From: Coriaria nepalensis
Lineage: Eukaryota > Streptophyta > Magnoliopsida > Cucurbitales > Coriariaceae
Assembly: GCA_027186245.1 (NCBI GenBank)
Contig: CP114486.1
Location: 3,472,001 to 3,536,000, forward strand
DNA length: 64,000 nt
Reading direction: 5' to 3'
Below, in pieces: positions 1 through 12,582 of this stretch. The translations under genes and the position numbers were made by a program. How positions within the stretch are numbered: the stretch's first letter is position 1; every line of letters starts with the position of its first letter. The notes below the pieces were generated by a model. It saw only the letters and a program-made list of their open reading frames with translations, had not been told where the DNA came from and did not search any database.

Positions 1-1280
1 GGAGTGTGACGATTCCTTCGCGAGAAGGGAAATATTACAGCCCCCTAAACTTAAAAAGAACTCGATCCAATGAACTATATAAACTGTAAAAGGTCTGAGT
101 CGGTCCCAGTAGAAGACAAGCATCTCGTGACCTGTGGTACAAACCCTAATAACCTCCCATTGCAAACCCCCATGCAACGTCAAATATTTTATCTTTTCCC
201 GCTTCATAAAAAATGGGGCCATGCATTTCAGAAGTCTACGTTCGATCCGATCGTTTTAGCCGGGTTTCAGTCAATAATTAAATGCCAATAATTATGCCGC
301 CTTTGCACTCTTTCACTAACCCAAGAAGTACTGTACATGGACACGTACTAACTTTGATTTCCTTTTCTGATGCCTCGTCTCTGATTCAGCACTGGTCATG
401 ACATCCAACCATTGATACGACCTTATTTATATGTATGTTAATTAGATGGGGAATCCCATCGGAGACCGTACCCTAGATGCGTGGGACACCCGGCCCCTTC
501 CCTCTCAATTGGTTCTAGTAGAGTGAAGAAAAAGAATACCTTTATTGTCCTTACATGTCATAAGAAGTCCAAAGTCCACTTTGGACGCTAATTAGTTAAA
601 TGAGGATCATTAATCTTTCACGTAAAAAACATCCCAAGCTACATGGCTAGCTTTGTTCAGATCATATCATTCTATCTCTGTTCCGTTCTTGTAATGCGTC
701 ATATATAATTGAGATATACTCGTTTCTCGACTAGAATGCAAGACTTGTCTAGCCCGTGATTAGCTATATAGGGCACTGTCATGCATGAGGCAACTACTAG
801 TACCAATGGACTTCTGTATCACAATCACTGCGACCGCATTTTAGTAACCGACTACAGATATTATTTGGTATCTTAAAATTAATCAAAAAAATAACCGTTA
901 AAATGTAGTTTTTTCAAAATTGAATAAAGATATTAGTTTTAAATTGAAAGTATCGTATAATATTTAAGAGATGGTGATATTTACGTTCAACAATTTTATT
1001 TTGTTGGGAGTTATCAATCTAAGTACGCTCATGCAAAATATCATTCTTAGAGAAAAAATTTTGAAGTTGAAGAGAGAAATTTTTGTCTACTATCAGTCCG
1101 AATAGTTTTAATGAAAATAGAAAATTGAGTTCGAATGAGTGCAAAAAATTTATTAGATAACATATTGTTTTAGATTTAAAATGAAACAAGTAAATCTAAG
1201 TACATCGAGAAAAGTCATTAACAATAAAAAAAAAATATTATGCACCAGTTAATAAAACAGACTTATATCCAACTCAGATA
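1..1280. other. Intergenic, no gene seen
   Basis: AT-rich sequence with only short, composition-driven open frames. No conserved protein fragment, RNA gene or clear repeat boundary was recognised. Its right end merges into the Copia relic, whose missing integrase and reverse transcriptase would be expected here on the minus strand but are not visible. Confidence 0.5.
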
Positions 1281-2707
1281 TCACAAAAAATTATATGAAA
1301 AAAAAAACATATTTTCATTATGAATATTTAAAAAGGGAAGACGAGTCTGCTTCGACTGAGTACAAATAACACAATCAGATAACTGTTTAGAGACATGAAC
1401 CACATTAAGAATTGAAAATTGAGAAGGGTGATCTAAACAAAGGTGCCACAAGTTTGAATTTTCAGAGGAGTGAACCAAGAAAGCATCAAAGAGTTTTGGT
1501 GGGCCGGGTTCGAAGGCATAGAGCCCGTTATGCATTTCACATGTTTCAATCAGCTGTTTCGACATCGGGTCCTAAAAAAAAAATTAAATGGGGGAGAAAA
1601 AAACAAAACATGAAAGCTGGTGGGTTAATAAGGGTATAGATAATAAATTAAAATGAAATGAGAGGGTGAAAAGGACATTTTCAAGAATTAAGGTGGGGAA
1701 AGGGAAACATTCCATATCTCTTGCACAGGTAAGGCAGAACTCGTGGGCAGAGAGAGAGAGAGATGAGGCGAGGGAGGTGCCACAGATGGGAGAAGGATTC
1801 ACGGCGGCAGCAAACGTGGTGTGACGCACCGAAATCGATTGTCTAGGAGGCCAGCGGAAGTGATTCAAAGGAGAGGAAGACATTACCCATGAAATTGATG
1901 GTGGCATTCGAGTCAACATCAAACGATTCATGACAAAGCATACCTGAAAGTTGTTGGAGGTTGCTGGCGAGATCTGAGCAGAGGGGCGAGGCACAGTGAT
2001 GGCGGATGCAAGGGTTAGTGGCTTACCGAGGATGGAAGAGTGCTGGCGTGGTTCGCCATCGGGGGGTATCTGATGAGTCTTCAGCACCAGTCACGGGTAT
2101 AGCTCTCTTTCCTGCATTCGCTACATTTGAAACTATTTATGTATGATGGAGGCATGTGAACAGCCATGGTTGTGGCATCTGTAGGAAGGGAAAGGTGGAG
2201 GAGTCGCTGCTATTCTTCTTCATAAAGAATGGATAAAATTTTATTGATTAAGGAAAAGGGGTCAGTAGCTAAGATTTCACTTCATAAGGCAAAATATGAG
2301 TTGTTCAGGCCTAGGAGAAACGGATAGACCTGTTCATAGGATTCTTATTGTTGGTATGTGGCAAGATCCATGATAGGTTGGTGGGATGTAAGTTCCTGCC
2401 ATAGTTGTTTTAGGCGGCCATAGTAGTCGGAAATGGTTAGGTGAAGTTCGTTGAGAGAGGCTAGATCGCGTTTAATTTGAAAAATATATGCTCGGTTGCC
2501 GTGGCCAAATCTAGATGCCAGGTTGCTCCATAGGGCAAAGAGTGTATCGTGAAAGTCCAAGGTACCAGCCAAGTTGGGTTCTATAGCGTTTATGAGCCAA
2601 ATGAACATCATATCCTTAGTTTGGTCCCATTGTTTATAGCCATGATGACTCTTGTCGGGGAGAGAGAGGGATCTATCTACAAAACACAACTTATTTTTTG
2701 TATTCAA
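1281..2707 (-). mobile_element. Ty1/Copia relic: gag, zinc knuckle, protease, GAG-pre-integrase
   Basis: Reading the minus strand from 2707 downwards, four retrotransposon pieces appear in the normal Copia order. At 2707-2345 there is a gag (UBN2-type) segment with MFIWLINAIEP and FQIKRDLASL. Near 2150-2110 there is a zinc knuckle, CSECRKESYTRDWC, whose usual His is Tyr. At about 1840-1640 there is an aspartic-protease segment with DFGASHHVC (normally DSGASHH) followed by ILENVLFTLSFHFNLLS. At 1565-1281 there is a GAG-pre-integrase piece with LWHLCLDHP and a C-x2-C pair. Stops and frame changes separate the pieces, and no integrase, RT, RNase H or LTR pair is visible, so this is a dead fragment. 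The family assignment rests on remembered Copia motifs. Confidence 0.85.
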
Positions 2708-3511
2708 TGCTCGAGTGATTGCTCGTAGCTATTGGAAAAAATTATCATTATTAAGTTGTTTGGAAACAAGCATTAGGTTTAGGGAATTAGATGGGTGAAG
2801 ATAGTAGGGAGAGGTATGAGGTTTGGGAGATTCGATAAACATTTTAAAAGGGGGGGAAGGAGATTCAAAATTAGGTTTAGAATTGTCTAGGCTCTGTTAC
2901 CGTGTGAAATTTTAAAATAGATAAAATTTGTATATATTTTTTATTAATCTGGAATTTCTATTTTATAATACAAAAAATTGAGCATATAAGAAACCGATAA
3001 AGAATTAATGAGAATTAAAATAATATAGCTATATACAAAAAATTATGAACTAATTAAATACTAAATTTAATAAGAGAAGCTTAAATTAAATTTTCTTATT
3101 AAAATTTGTCATTATGAGGCAGAATATATTTTCGACCATATCACTTAGTGAAACCGAGCTACAACTCCTAGAACTGATTCCGTGTTACTCTCTTCACCCT
3201 AGAACTATATATAGTGTATACTTTAAGTTACTTGATGCCGTATTATAATTGCTCACGTTAAAGATTAAGCAAAGACTTTATGCTAAAGATTAAGCAAAGA
3301 TTTTAAGGTAAGCAAGGATTATATGTTAAAGATTAATGCACCTGCGTTGATCAGTCAATATATCAACTTAGTTAGGTAGCTTAGAATAAAACAATACATT
3401 CCATATCATATATACTATAAGCTAAAAATTTAATATCTAAAAAACACCACATGACAATCAATTAAAGCTCGAAATCATAAAAGAAAAAATTTTTTACTAA
3501 ATACATAAAAG

Positions 3512-3542
<31 letters not shown>

Positions 3543-4529
3543 CCCAGATACCAACGCTGGGTACTGTTTTGAATGCATTTTTCTTGATCACTGTCATTAT
3601 GGTCTCTTTTTTCTTCTTAATTTAACGGATTTTTGTTTTTCCTTTTTTGGGAACATATTGAACACGGAACTCATTTTAATTTGGCACGAGTCAATTGACC
3701 ACTTCTTCGGTAATTGGTTGAAAAATTGTGAGTGCAAGAGAATTTCACTTTGTCATCATATTCCATATTATATAATACTAAAATATTTTGGAAAAGCGCA
3801 CTAATAAAGATTTCTATCTACTATGTTCAAAAGCTCTCTCTCTATCTATATGTATAGATTAGATAGATATTGTTGATGTACAAATTTTCTTGCAGTAACT
3901 TGAGCTAAATTCACTCCCCAACAAAAGAAAAGATCGCCGTAGTTATATCCAGCATACTCTTATTATACTTAAATTAGTCTTTTTTAGAAGAGTTGTTTCC
4001 TATAAATTAGATAGAGAGTTATGAATGTGAAGAGATTAATTTTTTTATTTTTTTTAGAGTTTGGATATTTATATTATTAATTTGTGAGATCATACCGGTC
4101 GTGTTTGTACCCATGATGCAGCCTGATTGACATAAGCTGGGAGTGGTTTAGTGCTGCCCCCCCACCCCTAACTTATTTTTATATACCCTGACACGACAAA
4201 GATACACTGCACACTACCTGTGTCAGAAGCTCTTATTCTTTTGGCTCCCTTTATGTCTTAGCGTGACGCTACGATCGACCAAGCAAGTTGGTATGCCTCT
4301 CCACTCTATACCTAGAATAAGTATCTAAGGTAGGATTGTCCAACCGAGTTCTGTACCCATGAGCCGACCTGACCTGGTCGACAGACCCATATTGCATTTT
4401 CATGTTCATATATATATAAGTTGCTCTATCCGATCTTTATGGTTAACTCAAATCGAATGACATCAGCACATTTAACTTCCTTTTCTTATCATCTCTCCAT
4501 TTGGTTCCTCTTCCAGAATCCTCTTTCCT
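2708..4529. other. Intergenic, AT-rich, with a TA microsatellite
   Basis: No coding segment recognised. A (TA)n run lies at about 3512-3537. The stretch around 4080-4380 is less AT-rich and may be more retroelement debris next to the Gypsy gag relic, but I could not assign it. Confidence 0.5.
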
Positions 4530-5160
4530 CTTCTTTTGATCAGGCCCTCATTTAGCATATATTGCTCCGCTATGACTCCATTTTACTTGTGCGGTCTGAA
4601 TAGTGCTATTGTATGTAATATTCATTGCTTCTTCTATGCCTCAGCAAAGGACTCGAAATGCCTCTTACTAGACTTGGACATCAATGTATCATTAGTAGTA
4701 CCCCTAAAAAATGCATGCAACACCTCCGAGTCAACTACTCGGTCTACGGTCTTAGCTTCTATTTGAAAGCGATCAATGTAATCACTTAAGAACTCACCAA
4801 GTTATTGTTTGATTGTGTGAAAGCTAACCAAAGGTTTCTTAAGTGTTTTGGCCTCTGATAAACTAACCACGAACTAAGTCTTTAACTCATCAAAAAAATT
4901 AATAAAGTTAGGGCCAAGGACTGATATCAGTCCATGGTAGGGCCGACCAAAGTAATATGGAAGGCATGGCATATCAATTCACCACCTAAATAGTTGAACC
5001 TCATAATGGTTCTAAATGCTTCAATATGGTCCCTTGAATCAGAGTTTCCTCTATATGAATTGAATAAATGAGGTTTAAACTTCCAAAGCATATGATTAGT
5101 TCAAGATTTTCTAAGTAAAGGGGTTCACCTCTTCATCTTTTTCTTGTTCTAGACCGCCCT
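4530..5160 (-). mobile_element. Ty3/Gypsy gag relic
   Basis: Minus-strand translation gives a recognisable retrotransposon gag core across several frames. It starts with SDSRDHIEAFRTIMRFNYLG and a C-H-A-F-x-I-T-L-V-G-P-T segment. It continues with a stretch like SEAKTLKKPLVSFHTIKQ and a DYIDRFQIEA piece, then ends in an FFRGTT and FESFAEA segment. This matches the usual plant Gypsy gag pattern: an L/F-K-G-P-A-like turn, an arginine/lysine-rich SxRxxKK turn, TIKQ, then the YxxRF helix. Several stops and frameshifts interrupt it. No zinc knuckle, pol or LTR was found nearby, so it is a fragment. Confidence 0.7.
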
Positions 5161-5599
5161 TCACCAATTATAATTTTATATGATTGGTGGAATTTGAATT
5201 CCTATTTAGACTCTGATAGAAGATATTAAATTTTTAAAAATTTGTCATATATGTTAGTAATATATTTAATATCTGAAAGAGAAATTTTGAAATTTTAATA
5301 TATATAAAAAAATGAGTTATAATTCTCATTGTTAATTAATCTGGAAGGTCAAAATTTTACATAACATATAAATTAAGTTTTATATGTAATTAGATTAATA
5401 ATTATACATATTTTTTGTCATCTATATAAAAAAATTCATAAATGATTTTAAAATAACGTCACATATAAATAAATATGTTGTGATTATATTTTATATCTAA
5501 AGTTAAAATCTTATAAATTTAATATATAAGAAAGATCGTTATATGTATGTGAGGATGAAGTATATCTGCTTATATTAGTGACATTACACGTATTTTTGT

Positions 5600-6340
5600 T
5601 TTTCGAAACCTATTATTGGTGAACGAACTTCTCTCTTGATGGGTGGCATTGACGCTTAGAGCATTCATCTTTTAAAACCTATCTAATTTGATTAAATATT
5701 TTTCTCTTTTTGTTTTAATTTTAAACTAAAAAGGGTTGGATTTATATTCTTCGTGTTGTTTGAATAAGAATCGGCGATAACCTTTTTGCCTCACCTTTTG
5801 AATTAGTTCTCATACTTTGCAATATATGTATTATAATGTTTGGGGGCCTAGCCCCATTGCTTCCATTGATTATCATATATTTATACATATTCTTTTTTAT
5901 GAGGATCGTGTGTTCTTTGCTCCCGATTTTTTTATTTTACTAATCCTTCTTTTATTTGCAAGCTTAAAAAGTCTACTTTTGAGCTTAAGCAAGCTCCTAA
6001 GGCTGGTATTAAGAACTAAGCATGTATCTAATTAATTTGGGCTTCAAAAACTCACAAGCTATAACATCTTTGTATTCACTTGACCAAATCTCATTATTTA
6101 TTTTCTTATCTATGTGAATGACATTATAATTCTAGGAAATGACTCTCGGATCGTTTTCGGTATTGTCAAGAGTTTGGGCTCCTCTTTTTTCACTTAAAGA
6201 TTTTGGCCCCCTCTATTATATTGTCAAGTATTGCCATGTGTTCTAGACATATGTCATCATTTTATTCATATTTTTCTCCACCTCTTCCTCCTTTTTCTTC
6301 TCTTGCTCCTCTACCATGATGTTCTTATCATGTTAAATAA
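5600..6340 (+). mobile_element. Ty1/Copia relic: integrase start joined to RT/RNase H part
   Basis: Plus-strand translation in shifting frames shows PFELV followed by NVWGPSPIASID at about 5795-5870, the start of the Copia integrase core. It is followed within about 120 bp by FELKQAP (the LKQAPRAW motif of reverse transcriptase, about 5980). Next comes NLGFKNSQA with a damaged Y-V-D-D region, then LGNDSR, SLGSSF and SLKDFGPLYY at about 6040-6230. Most of the integrase and the N-terminal half of RT are therefore deleted, and stops are frequent. It lies in opposite orientation to the Copia relic at 1.3-2.7 kb and belongs to a separate insertion. Confidence 0.7.
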
Positions 6341-8198
6341 TATATACAAAAAACTCTTCAAAATAGTCTATATTCTCGGTGATGGGATCAAGCCAAGTCG
6401 TCACATAATTAATGATGACATTTTCGACCTCGTCGATGAACGGGTCAATATTAGCCTTATAAAGATAACATTCTTTTTTCCTTGATGGACGTAAGATTTT
6501 ATATCATTTTTCTATATCATTAAAAGAAATTTACTAGAACGCATGACACAATTTAAAATCCGTAGCTTACGGGTTTTATCTAAACACTCTCTAAAAGTCT
6601 TTCCAACGCTTGAAATTGCTTCAAATACTCATACCTACAATAATTAAAAAAAATATCATTAAAAATTATTAAGTAATAAAAACTAACTATAAATCAAACT
6701 AAGGCTAATTACCTGGAAGGCGAACAGAAAATTAAGTAAATCTCACTTAACATCCTTTTTTTCTCTATTTGCGGATCTTACAGACTTTTCTACGAGGTCA
6801 TTCCTCTTAATGTTTTGTATAATTCTCTCATGAATTATCTTACAATGCTTTGTATAGTTCTCTCATAAACTATGTTTTCCCAAAAATAATTATTGAAGAA
6901 TTTCATATCTGAGACTATATATAAATATTGACGTGATATTTTATGTGACTCCCTTAAACTTAAGAAAGCAACTACCAAAAAGTAAAGAAGCCTTAACTTC
7001 ATGTATAAATCATCTATCTTTATTGTTTCATCAACATCATGATCATGTCATTTCTTAATTCTACTCTCCATATTTTTGAAAATCTCTATAAGCTGACCAC
7101 ATGTAACATTATCATTTCCTTTAAGCTAGTAATTCAAGAATTCAGCATTTTTCCTAATTTCGACCGATAAAGAGGCCAGTATTTTATAACATCTTAATCC
7201 GATAATAAAATCAAACTCTTTTATCGAATAACCATTTATAATATACCATGACTCATACTTTTTTTAATTGAGTTTAACGGACAATCAAAGAATTAACTAT
7301 TTATGCAAAGAATATAAGTCTCATCAATTTTTAAGAAATGTCTGAAGTATGATTTCTTAAATATTTCTCACTCTCTATAATTAAATTTTTTCTTAATCAT
7401 ACCAAAAATATCATGTAATTTTGATTGAACGGTAATGGACGATAAAAAATGATCCTCAGATCTAAGCACGTGAGAATGTCTAACTAAGTGCCCACTCTAA
7501 AAATAATAAATAAAAAAATAATTTCAATTTATTTATATATTTCCAATAGAATTTCACAAAAATCAGAATTTCACAGACCGAGTATAAGATGTCAGTACGT
7601 GGTCTTAGACCGACATCCATTTTTCAAATTCAAAATATACTGTCTGATTTTCATATTCTCCGGAGCAATTATTATCTATGGCCATAAAAGAATGAGAGCG
7701 TGAAAGAAGAGGAGAGCAAGAAGATTTCGATTAGAGTGAAATAAAGAGAAAATGAGAGAAGAGTAAGATGTCGATTTGTAAGTTTAGGGATTTAGGTTTT
7801 GAAGAAAATAAATAAAAGAAATATCGATAATTTGGTTAATTAGTAATTTTTATATTTTTTATATTTTTTATATTTTTTATATTTTTAATTTCAAAATGAT
7901 AAAAAGTAAAAAAAAAAATGAGAACAAAAGGTATTTAATAAAAACAATATCGAGAGAAATGTAATTTTTAAAATAATTTCAAATATAATACTATAGTTTG
8001 TGTAATATCTCCTTCGCCCTGATAACCTCACACGTGTCATTCATAGAAAAATCCAACAATAATGTACAAATTAAATTCCGAATTTTCTCACTCTAAGAAC
8101 CCACAATCCTCCCTTGCCCTTCCATAATTACTCGAAGCAGAAAAGAAAACAAACTGCTTTAACCAACACGACCGTCTTCTTACTGAAAATATCAGAAG
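6341..8198. other. Intergenic and upstream region of the NPF gene
   Basis: AT-rich sequence with no conserved coding signal. A short tandem array of a TATTTTTTA-like decamer lies at about 7845-7885. The last few hundred bases must hold the promoter and 5' leader of the transporter gene starting at 8199, but I see no convincing TATA box or element to name. Confidence 0.45.
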
Positions 8199-10902
8199 AT
8201 GACTCGTCTGCCTCAAGCGGAGGGTAAAACCCTCCCAGATGCTTGGGATTATAAGGGCCTCCCCGCCCACCGGGCCTCCACCGGCGGGTGGAAAGCCGCC
8301 GCCATGATTCTAGGTCCCTACGCTTATGTAAATACTTCATGGGTTTCTTTCTTCTTCTTTTCTACCTTTCTTTCTAAAATCATTTTGGGTTTGTTTGAGC
8401 AGGTGGTGAGGCTATGGAGAGGCTAACGACTCTAGGTATAGCTGTAAATCTGGTTACGTATTTGACCGGAACGATGCATTTGGGAAATGCGAGCTCTGCT
8501 AACACTGTCACCAACTTTCTCGGAACTTCATTCATGCTCTGTTTACTTGGTGGTTTTGTTGCTGATACTTTTCTTGGCAGGTAGTTCTTCTTCATCGTCC
8601 TCTTCTTCTTCTTCCATTTCCTATTAGTTTGTTTTTTTTTTAGACACGTCTTTTTCACATACAGGTACTTAACTATTGCCATTTTCGCCTCTGTTCAAGC
8701 AATTGTAAGAACACTTTTTTCAACCTTTCATATGACTCAATATTTGATCTTTTTTTTTTTAAATATAGCACTTCAATTGTATCGATCGTTCATTTTTTTT
8801 TTTTTTTTCCATTTAGGGTGTTGCAATCCTGACTATTTCGACCATAATTCCGAGCCTAAGGCCCCCAAAATGTGGGCCCGAAACGGGCAAATCATGCATA
8901 CCAGCAAACAATCTTCAATTCACAGTTCTTTACCTAGCTCTATACGTTACAGCCCTTGGAACAGGGGGTCTAAAATCGAGCGTTTCCGGGTTTGGTTCGG
9001 ACCAGTTTGATGATTCGGACCCGACGGAAAGGACCCAGATGACGAATTTCTTTAACTGGTTCTTTTTTTTCATAAGCATAGGCTCTTTAGCTGCAGTGAC
9101 GGTTCTTGTTTACATTCAAGACAACATAGGTAGAGAATGGGGTTATGGAATATGTGCTTGCTGTATAGTGTTTGCTCTGTTTGTGTTTTTGGCCGGGACA
9201 AAGCGGTACCGGTTTAAGAAACTGGTAGGCAGCCCTTTAACGCAGATCGCCGTCGTTTTTATTGCTGCCTGGAAAAAACGGCATTTAGATTTGCCGTCCG
9301 ATCCATCTATGCTGTTCAGTCTTGATGACATTGCTGAAGAAGGGAGTGTGAAGAAGAAGCAGAGGTTGCCTCATAGCAAGCAATTCTGGTTAGTCTTCTT
9401 ATGATTTCTTTTGTTACATACTTTTTCGTAGTTTGTTCTTGTCCTTTTTCGTTATGATTACTTGATGAGTTAGAAAGAATACGAGAATCCAGCTAAACTT
9501 TTTGAGGCGGAAGAATCAAAGTGTCCCAAAAATCTTAACCCTTTTTGCAGGGCCATGACTGAAATAATTGAAGGATTGGTGTAAATTGGCTGTGTATTGG
9601 CTAAAGTACAAAACATGTCTAGAAAATAGACACCCGAAAGATACTTCAAAACGTGGTATGAAAAAATTATTGATTCTTGAGTTAATAACAGTAGAGCGAG
9701 GATCAAGGAAAAAGGATTAACTTAATCTCAAAGAGAATCTTCTAAACAAATATCAAAATGGATCTCGAGGAAGTGGAGTTGTCTGTCCTAACCCAAACGG
9801 ATCTATGCATTTCTGGGTTGTCTTCATGCATCTTCAGTATAGACCTTCCCAAGTTGACGACTCACTGTGGCTTTTTCTTTCACAGCCCCTTAATCTCCTT
9901 ACCTTCCTCCTTCCCTATCTTATCCTGTTTGAAAACACTAAAAAGAGATAATATAAACTTATAGTTCTGGCCTTAATATAACATTATATAATTCATTTTC
10001 TAAGATTTTTGCCCATTTCTCTGTTTTACAGTTTCTTGGATAAGGCAGCAATCAAGGAACCAGAAATGGAGACTGGTGTTGCTGTCATAAACAAGTGGGA
10101 GCTATCAACTCTAACTGACGTTGAAGAGGTGAAACAGGTGATCCGAATGCTACCCATTTGGGCCACGACCATTATGTTTTGGACCGTTTATGCCCAAATG
10201 ACAACCTTCTCCGTCTCACAAGCCACCACCATGGACCGCCACATCACCAAATCATTCCAAATCCCACCCGCTTCCCTAACAGTTTTCTTCGTGGGCAGCA
10301 TTCTTTTAACTGTCCCCGTCTATGACCGAATCATCGTCCCCATAGCCCAAAAATTCCTAAAGAACCCTCAAGGCTTGACCCCACTCCAGAGGATAGGAGT
10401 CGGTTTAGTCCTTTCAATCTTTGCAATGGTTGCAGCCGCCTTAACCGAAATAAAGCGGCTGAGAGCCGCACACTCGCAAGGCCTAACGAATGATCCAACA
10501 GCCGAGATATCATTGAGCGTTTTCTGGCTGGTCCCGCAGTTTTTCTTTGTGGGGTCAGGTGAGGCTTTTACTTACATTGGCCAACTTGATTTCTTCCTGA
10601 GGGAGTGTCCTAAAGGGATGAAGACAATGAGCACAGGGCTGTTTCTGAGCGCGCTCTCATTAGGCTTCTTTTTTAGCTCTTTGTTGGTGACAATAGTGCA
10701 TAAAGTGACCGATCAGCAGAAGCCATGGCTGGCTGATAATCTGAATGAAGGGAGGCTTTATGATTTTTACTGGTTACTATCGATTTTCAGCGGTTTGAAT
10801 GTTATGATTTATTTGGTGTGTGCGCAATGGTATGTGTACAAGGACAAGAGGCTTGCAGAAGAGGGGATTGAAATGGAAGAATCAGGGCCAACCCGCCGTT
10901 GA
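8199..10902 (+). CDS. NPF6.3/NRT1.1-type nitrate/anion transporter
   Basis: A 12-helix proton-coupled transporter of the NPF (NRT1/PTR) family in the plasma membrane. Exons are 8199-8313, 8403-8580, 8665-8704, 8817-9388 and 10032-10902. They total 1776 nt (591 aa) and close exactly in frame; Arabidopsis NRT1.1 has 590 aa. Numbering matches NRT1.1: the proton-coupling ExxER motif is E41-x-x-E44-R45, the phospho-switch threonine is T101 (GRYLT) and K164 is in GTGGLK. The C-terminal half carries GSGEAFTYIGQLDFF. The oddity is helix 7: FWTVYAQMTT has Tyr355 where NRT1.1 has the nitrate-binding His356. In maize, as I recall, the His/Tyr difference separates a nitrate-selective from a chloride-preferring NPF6 protein, so substrate preference here is uncertain. 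The large intron 4 (643 bp) contains no gene. Confidence 0.95.
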
Positions 10903-11514
10903 TTATGAATTATGACGATGATGATAAATTTATAGAATATTATATTGTTTATATTTTTCTCTTTTTAGGGAGTGGGGGGTTGCTTTTTGGGTGATTTATT
11001 AGAAGTTTGGCAACTTTTTCTTTCTTTTCAACGTACAAAAGCTTGGAAAAAGTACGAATCACTTGGAAAAGTTTTGCAAAGTCAATTTGTTGTCACTTTG
11101 GGTTATGTTAATAATTATTAACGTGGAAATCCATTCGTGAGAAGAGCTCTACAGTTAGCAACGTGTTATAAGATTGACTGTGTTTATACAAGTGAACAAG
11201 GTGTGGCCGGTCAATCCCGTCCAATAATCAAGTTAGATTCTAGTTTTAGCAGACAAGAGGGAGATATAGTGTTGTATTCAAAAATTGGGATTACCTCTCA
11301 TTTAAGATAAAGTTTAGAATATATATCGTCCTTCTGGGGAACCAAAACTTTAGCGACTTTCCATGTATCTCACTCTTTGATTAATGTTATGCCCGCACTT
11401 TGATCATGCTTCACTACATGGTAGTGGCTCGACCTCTGCTTGTCAGGTATTTCCCCCTCCCTCTTCAAGCACATCATCAGTAATTGTCTTATCCATAAGG
11501 GAGTTGATCATTAT
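10903..11514. other. Intergenic, 3' flank of the NPF gene
   Basis: The 3' UTR of the transporter gene must lie at the start. No further gene is seen. From about 11.38 kb the base composition rises to that of the adjoining repeat unit. Confidence 0.45.
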
Positions 11515-11722
11515 TGTAGCCTTGATACCTCAATTCAGTCTACTCAGAGAGAAGTTGGCACTAGGAGTAAACTTTGTCGTCCCAACTCAGCCGAGGATAT
11601 CTCCCCGACCTATCCCCCACTCCTGCATCAACATAGGTCGACATATATTGACAAGCTGAAGCTAAAAGTCAATTTGAGGTCCGAACACATCTCAATGGCA
11701 TATATTCCTCGGCCCAACAGTT
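11515..11722. repeat. Diverged direct repeat, left copy
   Basis: This ~200-bp segment is clearly related to 13494-13694 in the same orientation. Both contain CTCAGAGA, AGCCGAGG, TATCTCC, the block CATCAACATAGGTCGACATA, then a GAACACATC/GAACATATC block and a CCTCGGCCCAACA/CTCGACTCAACA end. The two copies flank a decayed retroelement-like interior, so they may be LTR or LTR-internal pieces. I could not fix TG...CA ends or a target-site duplication. Confidence 0.6.
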
Positions 11723-12582
11723 AGCCCTTTGTCACATGCGCTAAGTCAAGAAAGAGCAAGTGGCATCCCATCACATATCTGCCATCTTGAAGTACTGATA
11801 TCGACAATCATGCCCATGCCATTCTAACACCCTCAAAAGATGAGAAATGATCATTAATGTGATGCACACCTACATCTTTTTAAGCATCGCATCAACTCCT
11901 ACTTGACACATATTTCTTTCTCATTCCCGACTGGCCCATATATTTTTATTATCATTTTATTTTTCTTAACCATCTGACTTCCCTTTCCTTTTCTTGATTT
12001 CTTATTCATTTCAATCAAACAAACTCCCTTTTATCTCTCGCTTCCTGTTTCTCTCTCTAGATTTCCCCTTTTTTTTAGAATGTCGACTGACGTGGAAGTT
12101 TTTACCGAATCTTATTCGATAAATCACTACACCACCATCTTCTGACCTCGACTACAGTTTTCAAATTTATGATCCGACGAATCATGTCTGACAAATCAAG
12201 TAAGCTCTCTCTCTTTCATGTTACATATTGTTTAGCGTGTTCTTTATTTTTTGAACTTCGCGCCACTTCAAATCTTTCAAATCTCTCGTTTCTCTCGTTT
12301 GGTCCATGCAAACTTGTAAATGTAGAGATCCTAGTGTTTGTGTCCCTAGTTAACCCTTAGTACTCCCCTCTAGAGTTTGGTGACCATAGAAATGCAAAAA
12401 CCTTAGGGTTTTCTAGATATCTGACACAAACACTTAGCAAAATGGTCAGGTTTGGTAAGCACAACTGAACAAAAAGGGGCGGCTCGATATTTAACGATCA
12501 AAAGAGCCGAGAAAGCGGGTCGATCTAGACCCTCAGAACATTATGAGGAGGTCGTGTAATCTTCAACGATGAGGATCGGTAC

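Noticed and set aside
11384..11724. Overlapping 91- and 94-codon frames
   Set aside because: They fall in the left copy of the diverged direct repeat and have no family; the repeat explains the sequence.
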